Positions 1 through 9,451 of a stretch of DNA of 64,000 nucleotides are shown here, in pieces (the first letter of the stretch is position 1; every line of letters starts with the position of its first letter). Under the pieces are notes generated by a model that did not search any database, was not told the origin of the DNA, and saw nothing but the letters and a program-made list of their open reading frames with translations. The translations under genes were made by a program, and so were the position numbers. The DNA comes from Paenibacillus sp. DMB20 (lineage in GTDB: Bacteria; Bacillota; Bacilli; Paenibacillales; Paenibacillaceae), in assembly GCF_000987955.1 (NCBI RefSeq), contig NZ_LAZU01000053.1, positions 248,001-312,000 of the forward strand, given 5' to 3'.

Positions 1-1
1 C

Positions 2-2881
2 TTTGACAAGTCTGCCGGGAACGTTGACTATGCGAACAAAACGATCGAGTGGACCCTTAGCTTGAATAAGGATCAACAGGAAATGAAAAATGTCGTGATT
101 CGGGACGATATTAAAGGGCAAGGCATGACGTTCCTGCCGGACACCTTGCATATCAGCGGTTTAGAGCTTAATAAAGACTACACCGTGAAGCCGGATCCAT
201 CATACAAGGAAGCTTTTGTGATCGAGTTCAAAAACCCGGTCAAGAAGCATCACTACATTACCTATAAAACAAAATTCAATTTTGCGGAAATCCAGAATAA
301 AGAATACAGAAACAGGGCGGTACTGACCTGGGAGGATGAAAAAGGACCTCACGAAATCGAAAAATCGGCCATTGTCAGACCGGACAACTATACAACAGGG
401 AACGGCAACAAGACGGGCGAATATAACGCGGTCACCAAGGAAATCACATGGACCATCGATGTAAACTATAATCTTCATCAGATCGGCAGCGCGGTTATCC
501 GCGACTTTTATACAGGGGGGCAAACCTTTGTAGAAGACTCTTTGACCGTTCATCACCTGACCCTCACGGGAGGCAGAGACGGCGTTGAGTTGGGAGCCGA
601 AGTTCCGAAGACCGGATACACGTTCCAGAAGCAAACCGAGAACGGTCTGGACGGTTTGGAGATTAAACTGGGCGCGATTGACAGCGCATATCGGATCACC
701 TATAAAACCAGTCTTCAAGGTCCGGTTGCAGCCGAATACAAAAACCATGCCGCAATGTGGGACGAAAGCAATCCCGACCAAAAGATTTTTGAAAAATCGG
801 CCGTCGTTAAACCCAAGTTCGGCGGCGAGTTCTTGAACAAAACCGGCAAACAAGGGACGGGCGCCGACCAGGATTTTGCTTTCTGGCAGCTAAGCATTAA
901 CCGGAGCCAATCGCATTTGGAACCGGGGGCTGAAGTAACCGATACGCTGTCCGGAAACCAAATCCTCGTCAAGGATTCCTTTAAACTGTATGCAACCATC
1001 GTTGACCCATCCGGCAGCCTTAGAAAAGGCGGGCTTGCGGATCCTGCAAGCTACAAGCTGGATATCGGCGAGACTCATTTTAAACTTACGTTTGTAAACG
1101 CTCTGGATACAGCTTACATTCTGGAATATCAATCCTTTATCAATGCCGAGGACGGCGAAAACATCGACAACAACGCCAAGTTCTCCGGGAAATCCATCGA
1201 AACGGTGGAAGACAGTGATCAAGAAGTGGTCATCGTACGGTTCTCGGGTGCCGGAGGCGGCGCGAATTCGCCGGGTAAAGGAGACTTGAAAATCGTAAAA
1301 GTGGACGCCGGTTCGAAAAAACCGCTGGCAGGGGCCAAATTCGGATTGTATGATGCCTCCGGAGCCAACCTGCTGAAAGAACTGGTCACGGATGAGCAAG
1401 GACGCGCAGTGTTCGAGGGTGTCAAATACAAGAACTACATCCTGAAGGAACTGTCGGCTCCATCCGGCTATGTCATCGACCAGGCTTACTTGAAGGGCAA
1501 ACTCATCAAGTTTGCGGCGTCTTCCAAGGAGTTTACGGTTGAAAACGAAAAAGGAACATGGAACCTGGAGCTGACGAAGATCGACCGGGATCAGCCATCC
1601 AAAGGTTTGGAAGGTGCCGTATTCAAACTTCAATATGATAACGGATCAGGCTTTGCCGACGTTATCGGCTACGAAAACCTGACAACGGATGCGAGCGGAA
1701 AGATTCTTCTTTCGAAGCTTCAGCCGGGCAAATACCAACTGGTGGAAATCAAAGCGCCGAAAGGCTATAAACTGAACTCCACTCCGATTCCGTTTACCAT
1801 CGAGCCTAATCAGACAACGGTTAAAACCATTTCGGCACCGAACGAAAGCTACGTTGGCTCTGTCGAGCTCGTGAAGGTGGATAAGGATTCCGGCGCTTCG
1901 CTGGCGGGAGCCCAATTCGAGCTGCGTGACGGAGACGGATACGTCTTGCTCACCGGCTTGACCACGGATAAAGAGGGCAAACTGTTTGTGGATCAGTTAA
2001 AGGCTGGGAAATACCAATTTGCCGAAATCAGCGCGCCGAATTTATACGTCGTTAATCCGGAGCCATTGAAATTCGAGATCGTGAACGACGTGAAATTGGA
2101 AGTTATCTTTGAAAACGAGCGGATGCCGGGCTCCCTTAAGTTGACCAAAGTGGAAAAGGGATATCCGGACAAGAAGCTTCAGGGCGCTGAATTCCGTATT
2201 TTGGACGCCAAGCAGAGCCCCGTTAAAGATAAGGACGGTAAGGAGCTGGCAGGACTGGTTACGGATGAGAACGGTGTCCTTCATGTCGAAGGACTTAAGC
2301 CCGGCCAGTATTATGTTGAGGAAACGAAAGCTCCTGCCGGTTACATCAGGGATTCCAAACCCATTTTGATAGAAATCCAAAGCGGTCAGGAAACGCCGAT
2401 AAGAGTCGAGAATATTCGGTACACCGGCGGAGAGGGAGGAACCACTCCACCGAATCCCGAGCCTCCTACAGGACCGAATCCCGAACCGCCTGTAGGACCG
2501 CAATCGGAACAACCGGGCGAACCGACGACACCAGGTAACCCGAATGGTCCAACCACGCCGACTGACCCGAATGGAGAAACCGGCGAACCCGGGGATCCGG
2601 ACGGCGCTGTCGATCCTTTGCCGCCGCCACCGGCTAAAGAGCAAGAGAATAAGCCGGGCAAACCGGGCAAGCCTTCCAAAGGTTCAAACGATGACCCGAA
2701 GAAGAATGACAACGGACAGCCTTCGGACGGAGGGAATCAGAAGAATAACCTGCCTTCCGGCCCTGTTCTGCCGAAGACAGGGGAAGAAAGCCAGCTGCTT
2801 TATCAACTGATCGGTTATGGCTCGATTCTCCTGGGAGCCGCACTGCTGCTGGTAGGAAGAAAGCGTAAAATGAATTCTTAA
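2..2881 (+). CDS. LPXTG-anchored Cna_B repeat adhesin (5' end outside window)
   Basis: This is a cell-wall-anchored surface protein, open from base 2 with no start visible, so the N-terminus and signal peptide lie upstream. Three modules that share an N-K-T-G motif followed by a conserved Trp resemble collagen-binding-type adhesin domains (to about base 1250). Four Cna_B/SpaA-type domains follow at roughly 1279-1545, 1555-1845, 1855-2120 and 2128-2420. Each opens with a K-V-D or K-I-D type strand and ends with an E-x-x-A-P-x-G-Y type strand, the usual Lys and Glu partners of an intramolecular isopeptide bond. A Pro/Gly-rich wall spacer (about 2440-2760) leads to the sortase signal LPKTG at 2768-2782, a hydrophobic segment and a basic tail (GRKRK). 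The expected role is adhesion or surface structure; the ligand cannot be told. Confidence 0.9.
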   Translation, partial: FDKSAGNVDYANKTIEWTLSLNKDQQEMKNVVIRDDIKGQGMTFLPDTLHISGLELNKDYTVKPDPSYKEAFVIEFKNPVKKHHYITYKTKFNFAEIQNKEYRNRAVLTWEDEKGPHEIEKSAIVRPDNYTTGNGNKTGEYNAVTKEITWTIDVNYNLHQIGSAVIRDFYTGGQTFVEDSLTVHHLTLTGGRDGVELGAEVPKTGYTFQKQTENGLDGLEIKLGAIDSAYRITYKTSLQGPVAAEYKNHAAMWDESNPDQKIFEKSAVVKPKFGGEFLNKTGKQGTGADQDFAFWQLSINRSQSHLEPGAEVTDTLSGNQILVKDSFKLYATIVDPSGSLRKGGLADPASYKLDIGETHFKLTFVNALDTAYILEYQSFINAEDGENIDNNAKFSGKSIETVEDSDQEVVIVRFSGAGGGANSPGKGDLKIVKVDAGSKKPLAGAKFGLYDASGANLLKELVTDEQGRAVFEGVKYKNYILKELSAPSGYVIDQAYLKGKLIKFAASSKEFTVENEKGTWNLELTKIDRDQPSKGLEGAVFKLQYDNGSGFADVIGYENLTTDASGKILLSKLQPGKYQLVEIKAPKGYKLNSTPIPFTIEPNQTTVKTISAPNESYVGSVELVKVDKDSGASLAGAQFELRDGDGYVLLTGLTTDKEGKLFVDQLKAGKYQFAEISAPNLYVVNPEPLKFEIVNDVKLEVIFENERMPGSLKLTKVEKGYPDKKLQGAEFRILDAKQSPVKDKDGKELAGLVTDENGVLHVEGLKPGQYYVEETKAPAGYIRDSKPILIEIQSGQETPIRVENIRYTGGEGGTTPPNPEPPTGPNPEPPVGPQSEQPGEPTTPGNPNGPTTPTDPNGETGEPGDPDGAVDPLPPPPAKEQENKPGKPGKPSKGSNDDPKKNDNGQPSDGGNQKNNLPSGPVLPKTGEESQLLYQLIGYGSILLGAALLLVGRKRKMNS

Positions 2882-2903
2882 ATCGATTGAATGGCATTAA
2901 ACG

Positions 2904-2936
2904 AAAGAGCCTGCTGAATGATCAGCAGGCTCTTTT
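2904..2936. terminator. Bidirectional intrinsic terminator
   Basis: A perfect 14-bp stem (2904-2917 with 2922-2935) encloses the 4-base loop ATGA and is flanked by A and T runs on the two sides. It sits between the adhesin gene and the convergent sensor kinase, so it can serve both. Confidence 0.85.
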
Positions 2937-2950
2937 ATCTGTTCTGAAAG

Positions 2951-5900
2951 CTATAGCGGAATATCGAAGATGACGGTCGTGCCTTGGCCCGGTTTGCTGT
3001 GGATCGTCAATCCTTTGCCGTACAGCTTCTTTAGGCGCCTGTCCGTATTTCGAAGGCCGATGCCTTTCGTTTTCTGTTCTCGGGCATGGAGCAGACGGTT
3101 AACTTCATGTTCGTCCATGCCGGGGCCATCGTCCGAAATGATCACCTGCATGAATATGTCATGCTGTATAATCCGGATGCCGACCGTTCCTCCCCTGGCA
3201 CGTTTGAGACAACCATGCCGCAAGGCATTTTCGACTAGGGGCTGTATGGTGAGAGGAGGAAGTTTCACCGGAGCCTCCACATGTACGTTCCACTCCACGT
3301 TCAGCCTTTCGCCGAAGCGCTGCTTTTCGATGTAAAGATAAGACCGTACCAGATTAAGTTCATGCTCGATCGGGACGAAATGCTCCGAGTTCCAGTAATC
3401 GAAGCTTAATCTTAAATAGGAACTGAATGCCTCTATTAAATCATTCATCTTGGCTAGGTCAATGTCGCTTAATGCCGTGATGGAATTCAGCGTATTAAAC
3501 AAAAAATGCGGCTGGATTTGGGCTTGAAGATAAGCGGCTTCCATCTGCTGGCGTTCGTTAATCGAGCGCTGTAAACCAATCAGTGCCGACATCCTCGATT
3601 TAAGCTCAAGCGTATTTACAGGTTTCGTAACATAATCGTTCGCACCTGCTTGAAAACCGGAGTAAATATCCTCCGTTCGGCTCCGAGCGGTCAAGAGCAG
3701 TATGGGCAGCTCGGAAATGGCAAAACGTTCCCGAATGCGCCGCGTAAGTTCGTAACCGGACATGTGAGGCATCATGACATCCACAATGACAAGATCCCAT
3801 TTGGCAGAATCCAATTTGTCCAGAGCCTCTCTGCCGCTTGTTGCTCCTACCATGTCATATTCGTTTTCAGGCAGGATATTGGCGAGTATTTTCAAGTTTA
3901 CGGGATCATCGTCAACGGCCAGCACTTTCGATTTGCCGGAAAGGTAAATGATAGGCTCGGGTTGTATATTCGGTATTCCGGTTTCTTCCGCTGCCGCGGC
4001 TTCCGTGATTCCGGGAATCAGTAGCGGCAGGCGGACACCATGAAGTTCCTTGGATAACCCTAGATTAAAAGCAAACACGGATCCCTGATCCGGAGACGAT
4101 TCAACCGTCAGAGTCCCTCCGTGCAACTGCACCATTTGTTGGCATATGTTTAAACCGAGACCTACGCCTCCGGAGGATGCCAAGCTGTTCCGTCCCTGTT
4201 CATACGCCCCGAACGCTCTTTCCAACAGCTCTTCATCCATCCCGATTCCGGTATCCGACACGCGAATGAACGCTTGTCCGTTACGAATTTCCGCATCCAC
4301 CGCGATTTCCCCATCGGGCGTGAATTTGATCGCATTATGGACGAGATTAAACAGGATTTGGATCAGTCTGTTTTCATCGGCAACAACCGGAGGAAAAGAA
4401 TCCGGAACATTTGAAACGAGACGGATGGGTTTTCCCTCAGCCATATGCTTCAACATATCCAACACGACGGAAACGACGGATTGAAGTTGTACGGGGCCAA
4501 GCCTGAGTTTAATGTTGCCGTCCCTAAGCTGGGTCAAATCGAGAAGGTCATTCAACATCAGGGACATCCGTTGTCCTACGGAAACCAGCAGCTCCAGGTT
4601 TTCAATATTACGCCGGCGGAGCGAATTTTTTTCCTGCTCCAACACGCTTTGGGCCATGTTGATGATCCCATGCAGCGGCGTTCTCAATTCATGGGATGTG
4701 TTTGCGAGAAAATCATCTTTGATCTTATCGGCCTTCTGCAGCTGATCGGCAAGCCTCGTTGCTTGCCTTGAAGTTCGCACAAACCCCCTGAACCAGAATG
4801 CGGCGAACGTTATGAAGGCGATCATCCAGTCGAACGGATAATATATATTATCCGTAATGCCCAGGTTCTTCAACATTCCCCAAGCCACGTTATTGGTGAT
4901 AGCCGAAGCGCTAAGTACCAGCAAAATCCAGTCCTTCACATTTTGCATGGCCTTATTCAAAGCAGCTATAGGGATGATCAGGAAAGTCGGGAAATAAATG
5001 ATATAAAATAAAGCCGCGCTTTCGAATATCGCATTTAGCGGGGCGACCAGAACAAACAAAGCATAAAGCAGGCTAACGTAAACAAGCCAGCGGATGACTT
5101 TGGCACCCTTTGATCCGTTTAACAGATGTCCGACAAATTGGAGCAAAAAATTGGCGGCTCCCATATAAGACACAATAAAGACCTTGATCTTCCATTCATA
5201 GCTGAAAGGCAGACAGAGGAACAGCAATTGAGCGTCGTCGACAAGGGTAATGATCACGGCAGAAGCGGAATACAGAACAAATAAGATGACGTTTTTCTGG
5301 CGAGTCCCCGCAATATATAGAATCAGGGCATAGAGCGTATGGAAGAGAATAATGACCGCAACGATGATTTGGAGGCCGACGGTCAGCATTTGCTCATTTC
5401 TCAAACTCTGATCCGTCCCGAACTTGATCGGTTGTACAATTCCTCCTTGGACGGGATTAAGAAAGTTGGCGACATGTATGGAGATATCGATTACGGCCCG
5501 GTCCGTTTGAAAAGAGACGGAGTAAGGATTGCTGTCAGCCAGGTTTTGCTGTTTGGCGGAAGCGGGCCGACCGTTGCTGCGGAGCAGTTCACCGTTTATG
5601 TACAGCTCCGAGGCCGATTCGATCCGCGGAATATGGATTCTGTAATACTGCTGTTTGTCCGGATTCACCAGAATACGGAGACGATAGGTTCCGTATCCGT
5701 AGGCATTTGGCTCAACCTTGCCTGGAAAGACATCCCCCCAGCTTTCGGGAACGTTCAGGTATTGGGGCGTAACGGTGCCGGGTTCGTTCTTCTCCGAACT
5801 CTCATTCCGCATCATAAACTGTCCGGGATGAAATTCCCAAACCCCGTTCAAAACAATGGGGCGGCTGGCGACCAGATCCCAGTTCCTCAAATCGAGCTGC

Positions 5901-6016
5901 CCATGCACAGCCTTGGGGTGATCCGGCGTTTTATTGTAATCCAGCCATGCTAGACGAACGATGGCCAGAGAGAATAAAAACACGCCAAGAATAATCCATA
6001 CTTTTTTGCGTGACAT
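2951..6016 (-). CDS. Hybrid sensor kinase: 7TM sensor, HisKA kinase, receiver, LytS-type kinase
   Basis: This is a membrane signalling protein of about 1021 residues. The ATG at 6016 is chosen because GAAAGGAT precedes it at good spacing; an in-frame start at 6058 has none. In order it has an N-terminal membrane helix, an extracellular domain of about 180 residues, seven hydrophobic helices (7TMR-DISM type), a HisKA dimerisation domain with the H box SHELRTPLHG, a HATPase domain (GVGLGLNIC), a receiver domain with VDDDPVN and the phospho-acceptor Asp in VIVDVMMP, and then a second kinase of the LytS/His_kinase type (QPHFLFNTLN) with its own ATPase domain (VENALRHG). The signal is unknown. No separate DNA-binding response regulator is next to it, so the output target is unclear. 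Confidence 0.9.
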   Translation of the reverse strand: MSRKKVWIILGVFLFSLAIVRLAWLDYNKTPDHPKAVHGQLDLRNWDLVASRPIVLNGVWEFHPGQFMMRNESSEKNEPGTVTPQYLNVPESWGDVFPGKVEPNAYGYGTYRLRILVNPDKQQYYRIHIPRIESASELYINGELLRSNGRPASAKQQNLADSNPYSVSFQTDRAVIDISIHVANFLNPVQGGIVQPIKFGTDQSLRNEQMLTVGLQIIVAVIILFHTLYALILYIAGTRQKNVILFVLYSASAVIITLVDDAQLLFLCLPFSYEWKIKVFIVSYMGAANFLLQFVGHLLNGSKGAKVIRWLVYVSLLYALFVLVAPLNAIFESAALFYIIYFPTFLIIPIAALNKAMQNVKDWILLVLSASAITNNVAWGMLKNLGITDNIYYPFDWMIAFITFAAFWFRGFVRTSRQATRLADQLQKADKIKDDFLANTSHELRTPLHGIINMAQSVLEQEKNSLRRRNIENLELLVSVGQRMSLMLNDLLDLTQLRDGNIKLRLGPVQLQSVVSVVLDMLKHMAEGKPIRLVSNVPDSFPPVVADENRLIQILFNLVHNAIKFTPDGEIAVDAEIRNGQAFIRVSDTGIGMDEELLERAFGAYEQGRNSLASSGGVGLGLNICQQMVQLHGGTLTVESSPDQGSVFAFNLGLSKELHGVRLPLLIPGITEAAAAEETGIPNIQPEPIIYLSGKSKVLAVDDDPVNLKILANILPENEYDMVGATSGREALDKLDSAKWDLVIVDVMMPHMSGYELTRRIRERFAISELPILLLTARSRTEDIYSGFQAGANDYVTKPVNTLELKSRMSALIGLQRSINERQQMEAAYLQAQIQPHFLFNTLNSITALSDIDLAKMNDLIEAFSSYLRLSFDYWNSEHFVPIEHELNLVRSYLYIEKQRFGERLNVEWNVHVEAPVKLPPLTIQPLVENALRHGCLKRARGGTVGIRIIQHDIFMQVIISDDGPGMDEHEVNRLLHAREQKTKGIGLRNTDRRLKKLYGKGLTIHSKPGQGTTVIFDIPL

Positions 6017-6100
6017 TAAACAGCATCCTTTCAAACCGATGTAACAATAATTCGACATTTTCGGAAAGTTTTCCTTTAACGGCGGAAATCAAATATCCAG

Positions 6101-6129
6101 TTGACAGCGCCTGTGATGAATGTCATAAT
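6101..6129 (+). promoter_or_regulatory. SigA-type promoter of the ugp-like operon
   Basis: TTGACA (6101-6106) and CATAAT (6124-6129) are separated by 17 bases. This gives a start near 6136, about 170 bases ahead of the solute-binding protein gene. Confidence 0.75.
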
Positions 6130-6135
6130 CACTTT

Positions 6136-6149
6136 TGAAAACGCTTAAT
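6136..6149 (+). promoter_or_regulatory. Candidate CcpA (cre) site
   Basis: TGAAAACGCTTAAT resembles the cre consensus TGAAANCGNTNNCA in its left half and CG centre. It lies at the inferred transcription start, where CcpA binding would repress. This suggests carbon catabolite control of the importer. Confidence 0.5.
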
Positions 6150-6309
6150 TTCATAACCGCATTGGGTGGAGATGACGAGAATACCCATGTGCCTGTGTTT
6201 GTTTTGCTGTGCTGTTTTGGTGCAGATGTAAATCGGGCCCATGGTTTTTTTGCGTCTCCATTTTTTGTTGTCTTGAAATGGTCTTTATTTAAGAAAGGGG
6301 AATGTAGTG

Positions 6310-7617
6310 ATGATGAGCAAAAAGAAAAAATGGCTGGGGACCGCTTTGGCCGCACTGCTTATAGCGGTTTCCCTGGCAGGCTGTTCCGGCAGCGGGGCAG
6401 CCGAAGATATGCCCAAGGGAGACCCGAACGACACGACCCCGGTGACCATCCAGTATTGGCACTCCCATGCGGAGGCCCAGATGGGCGGATTGAATTACAT
6501 GATCGAGGAGTTCCGGAAGAAATATCCGCACATTACCGTGGAACCCGTATTCCAGGGCGGCTATGCCGATCTGCAAAAAAAGCTCAGCGCAGCCGTAGCG
6601 GCCAACGATGTGCCGGCCGTCACGAACGTCGAGGTTTCGGTGGTTGCCAATTTTGCGGACGGCGGCTTGTTTGAAGATCTGACGCCGTATATCAAACGCG
6701 ACAAAGTGGATTTGGAGGATTTCTCGAAAGGCATGCTCCAGGCCTACGCTTACAATGATAAGCAGTACGGCTTCCCTTTGATCGTAAGCACGAGCGTGAT
6801 GGTCTACAACAAAACGATGTTTGACAAGCTGGGCGTCCAGCCTCCGCAAACCTGGGATGAAATCGAGGATTTCAACAAGAAGGTCACGCTGAAAGAGGGC
6901 GGCAAAACAACCCGTTACGCGTTCTCGGTTCCGGGCTGGGATACCTGGTATTACGATCCCTGGATTTCGAACGGCGGCGGAGCGGTCTTGGCCGACGACG
7001 GGAAGGTCGGATTGGACAAACCGGAAAGCCAGCGCTGGGCGCATAACTTCAAGAAGTGGATCGATGACGGTTCCATGTTGATGGGCTTCGGCAAGGGCGC
7101 CTCCGATACGATGCGGCAGATGTTCCTGGAGGAGAAGATCGGGATGGTTCAGCATTCCTCGGCAATCATTAAAACCTACGTGGAAAATGCCAAGTTTGAG
7201 GTTGGGGTATCTTTTATTCCCGGCGATAAAGAGCGGAAATCCCATATCGGCGGGGCCGGCATCGTCATGATGAAGGGCGCCAAGGAAGAGCAGAAGGAAG
7301 CGGCGTGGAAATTCATCCAATTCATGACCTCGGCGGAGCACAACATCAAATGGGCGGATGAGACGGGTTATCTCCCGACCCATAAATCGGTAATCGATAC
7401 GGATGAAGGCAAAAAGTATTTTGAAAAATGGCCTCAGTACAAAGCGGTCTTCGATAACTTCGACAATGTGGGACCGCGTCCGCAGCACCCCGCCTATCCG
7501 GAAATGAGCGGCGTATACAAGGACATTATCGGCGAGATGGCGCTGAACGGGAAGGATCCGGTTCCGCTCATTCAAGAGAACATCCAGAAAATGAACGATA
7601 TCTTGTCCGACTATTAA
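6310..7617 (+). CDS. UgpB-like extracellular solute-binding lipoprotein
   Basis: This is the binding protein of an ABC importer (SBP family 1). The N-terminus is a lipoprotein signal (KKKK, hydrophobic core, lipobox LAGC with Cys at residue 25), so it is tethered to the outer face of the membrane. The motifs YWHSHAEAQMGGLNYMI near the start and the Trp-rich stretch WDTWYYDPWISNGGG resemble UgpB-type glycerol-3-phosphate binders. The neighbours support this: two permeases and a GDPD follow on the same strand, a set that would take up and release glycerol phosphate from glycerophosphodiesters. A sugar ligand is not excluded. GAAAGGGG at 6293-6300 favours the ATG at 6310 over the GTG at 6307. 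No ATPase gene is in the cluster, so a shared MsmX/UgpC-type ATPase is likely. Confidence 0.85.
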   Translation: MMSKKKKWLGTALAALLIAVSLAGCSGSGAAEDMPKGDPNDTTPVTIQYWHSHAEAQMGGLNYMIEEFRKKYPHITVEPVFQGGYADLQKKLSAAVAANDVPAVTNVEVSVVANFADGGLFEDLTPYIKRDKVDLEDFSKGMLQAYAYNDKQYGFPLIVSTSVMVYNKTMFDKLGVQPPQTWDEIEDFNKKVTLKEGGKTTRYAFSVPGWDTWYYDPWISNGGGAVLADDGKVGLDKPESQRWAHNFKKWIDDGSMLMGFGKGASDTMRQMFLEEKIGMVQHSSAIIKTYVENAKFEVGVSFIPGDKERKSHIGGAGIVMMKGAKEEQKEAAWKFIQFMTSAEHNIKWADETGYLPTHKSVIDTDEGKKYFEKWPQYKAVFDNFDNVGPRPQHPAYPEMSGVYKDIIGEMALNGKDPVPLIQENIQKMNDILSDY

Positions 7618-7642
7618 TGCATATGGGAAGTGAGGAAAGAGA

Positions 7643-8575
7643 ATGAATCAGGTCCCCACGGTCGTCACGAAACCCAAAGCGCCCAAGAATAAAGGCCTGC
7701 ATAGCCGGATGGACAGTCTTAAGGACTTTTCATTTGCGGCTCCCGCCTTGTTGATTCTCGGCATATTCATTTACTATCCGCTTCTGTTCTCGTTATACAT
7801 CAGTTTTACCAACTGGAACATGACCAAGCCGATGAAGAAATTCATCGGCTTGGATAACTACGACAGGCTGTTGAACGATCCTTTATTCTACAAGGTACTG
7901 CGGATTACGTTTACATACACCGTGCTGGACGTACTCCTGACGCTGGCCATCGGGCTAGGGCTTGCGCTGCTGTTGAATGCATCCGGCAAAATATTCAGCT
8001 TTATGCGCTCGGGCATATTCATGCCGTACTATATATCCATGGTTATCGCATCCATGATTTTCTTGTGGATTTTCAACAATCAGTACGGCCTGCTGAACAA
8101 ACTGATCGGCGCCTTCGGTTTCGAGCCGGTAAATTGGCTGCAGGACCCGGATACGGCAATCTGGACGCTGCTCTCGGTATCCATCTGGAAGGGCGTCGGC
8201 TTCACGATGCTTATCTTTTTGTCGGGCCTGCGCAGCATTCCGCTCGAATATTTCGAGGCCTCCAGTTTGGACGGGGCGAACAAGTTCTGGCAGTTCCTGC
8301 ATATCACGTTTCCGCTGCTGTCGCCGACGACCCTGTTCCTTGTGATTACGAACTTTATTTCTTCCATGCAGGTATTCCAATCCATCGATATTATGACAAA
8401 CGGCGGGCCGCTCGACTCGACCAAAGCGATCGTGTACTGGATATACGAAATGGCATTCGTTAATTTCAGGACAGGCCGAGCTTCGGCGTTAGTCATTATC
8501 TTCTTCTTCATTATCATTATTTTGACCGCCGTGCAAATGATGGTATCCAAGAAGAAAGTCCATTATGAAGGGTAG
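7643..8575 (+). CDS. ABC importer permease, UgpA-like
   Basis: This 310-residue permease has six predicted membrane helices and the cytoplasmic EAA loop (EYFEASSLDGANKFWQF), where the ATPase docks. It begins 25 bases after the solute-binding protein with GTGAGGAAAG ahead of the ATG. It belongs to the MalF/UgpA group of sugar and glycerol-phosphate permeases and should pair with the next gene product. Confidence 0.9.
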   Translation: MNQVPTVVTKPKAPKNKGLHSRMDSLKDFSFAAPALLILGIFIYYPLLFSLYISFTNWNMTKPMKKFIGLDNYDRLLNDPLFYKVLRITFTYTVLDVLLTLAIGLGLALLLNASGKIFSFMRSGIFMPYYISMVIASMIFLWIFNNQYGLLNKLIGAFGFEPVNWLQDPDTAIWTLLSVSIWKGVGFTMLIFLSGLRSIPLEYFEASSLDGANKFWQFLHITFPLLSPTTLFLVITNFISSMQVFQSIDIMTNGGPLDSTKAIVYWIYEMAFVNFRTGRASALVIIFFFIIIILTAVQMMVSKKKVHYEG

Positions 8576-8584
8576 GTTGCCCAG

Positions 8585-9415
8585 ATGTCACAAAAGGTTT
8601 GGAAAACCGTCAGATGTATTGCGGCAATAGTGGTAACCCTCATCATGGTTTTTCCGGTATACTGGATGATAATTACATCGCTTAAAACGTCAAACGAGCT
8701 GCGGCTTGCCGTGCCCACATTTTGGCCGGAAAAGCTGATGTGGAGCAACTATGTCGAGGCCTTTCATGCTGCGCCTTTCGGCAGATATGCCATCAATACG
8801 GTCGTGCAGACGGTCGGCATTCTTTTTCTGCAGATCAACCTGGGAATCATGGCGGCTTATGCGTTTGCCAAGGGAAAATTTCCGGGAAGGGACAAGCTTT
8901 TTCTGCTGGTTCTCGCGGCATTGATCGTGCCTGACCAAGTCACCTTCGTGCCCGTTTACGTAATGCTGTCCAATCTGCAGTGGATCGACACCTTCTATGC
9001 GCTGATCGTGCCGCACGCGGTGTCGGCCTATGCGATTTTCCTGCTTCGGCAGACGTTCAAGTCCATTAACGACGACGTGATCGAAGCGGGGAAGGTGGAT
9101 GGGGCCAACCGGTTTCAGGTGCTGTACCGCATCTTGACCCCGATGGCGCTTCCGACGATTGCCACCATGGGCATCCTGAGCTTTATCAGCAGCTGGAACT
9201 CTTACTTCTGGCCGCTGATCATGACCAACTCCAACGACATGCGCGTGCTTACCGTAGGAATCGCCATGATGAGGGATTCGATAGCCGGGGATGAGGCGCT
9301 TAATTTCCATTTGATCATGGCTGCGAGCGTCATGATTATCATGCCGATTATGCTGGTCTTCATCTTTGCCCAAAAGCATATCATTACCGCGATGAGCAAT
9401 TCGACATTCAAGTGA
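8585..9415 (+). CDS. ABC importer permease, UgpE-like
   Basis: This 276-residue second permease (MalG/UgpE type) has six helices and an EAA loop reading DVIEAGKVDGANRFQVL, followed by the typical SSWNSYFWPLI segment. It starts 9 bases after the first permease and so is co-transcribed with it. The two together form the membrane channel of the importer. Confidence 0.9.
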   Translation: MSQKVWKTVRCIAAIVVTLIMVFPVYWMIITSLKTSNELRLAVPTFWPEKLMWSNYVEAFHAAPFGRYAINTVVQTVGILFLQINLGIMAAYAFAKGKFPGRDKLFLLVLAALIVPDQVTFVPVYVMLSNLQWIDTFYALIVPHAVSAYAIFLLRQTFKSINDDVIEAGKVDGANRFQVLYRILTPMALPTIATMGILSFISSWNSYFWPLIMTNSNDMRVLTVGIAMMRDSIAGDEALNFHLIMAASVMIIMPIMLVFIFAQKHIITAMSNSTFK

Positions 9416-9451
9416 GTATAACATCATTTTCATGCTAAGGAGTGTGTCATC

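Noticed and set aside
6289..7575. 428-residue open frame antisense to the solute-binding protein
   Set aside because: It mirrors the codon structure of the real gene, has no ribosome site, no known domain and an unlikely His/Arg-rich composition.
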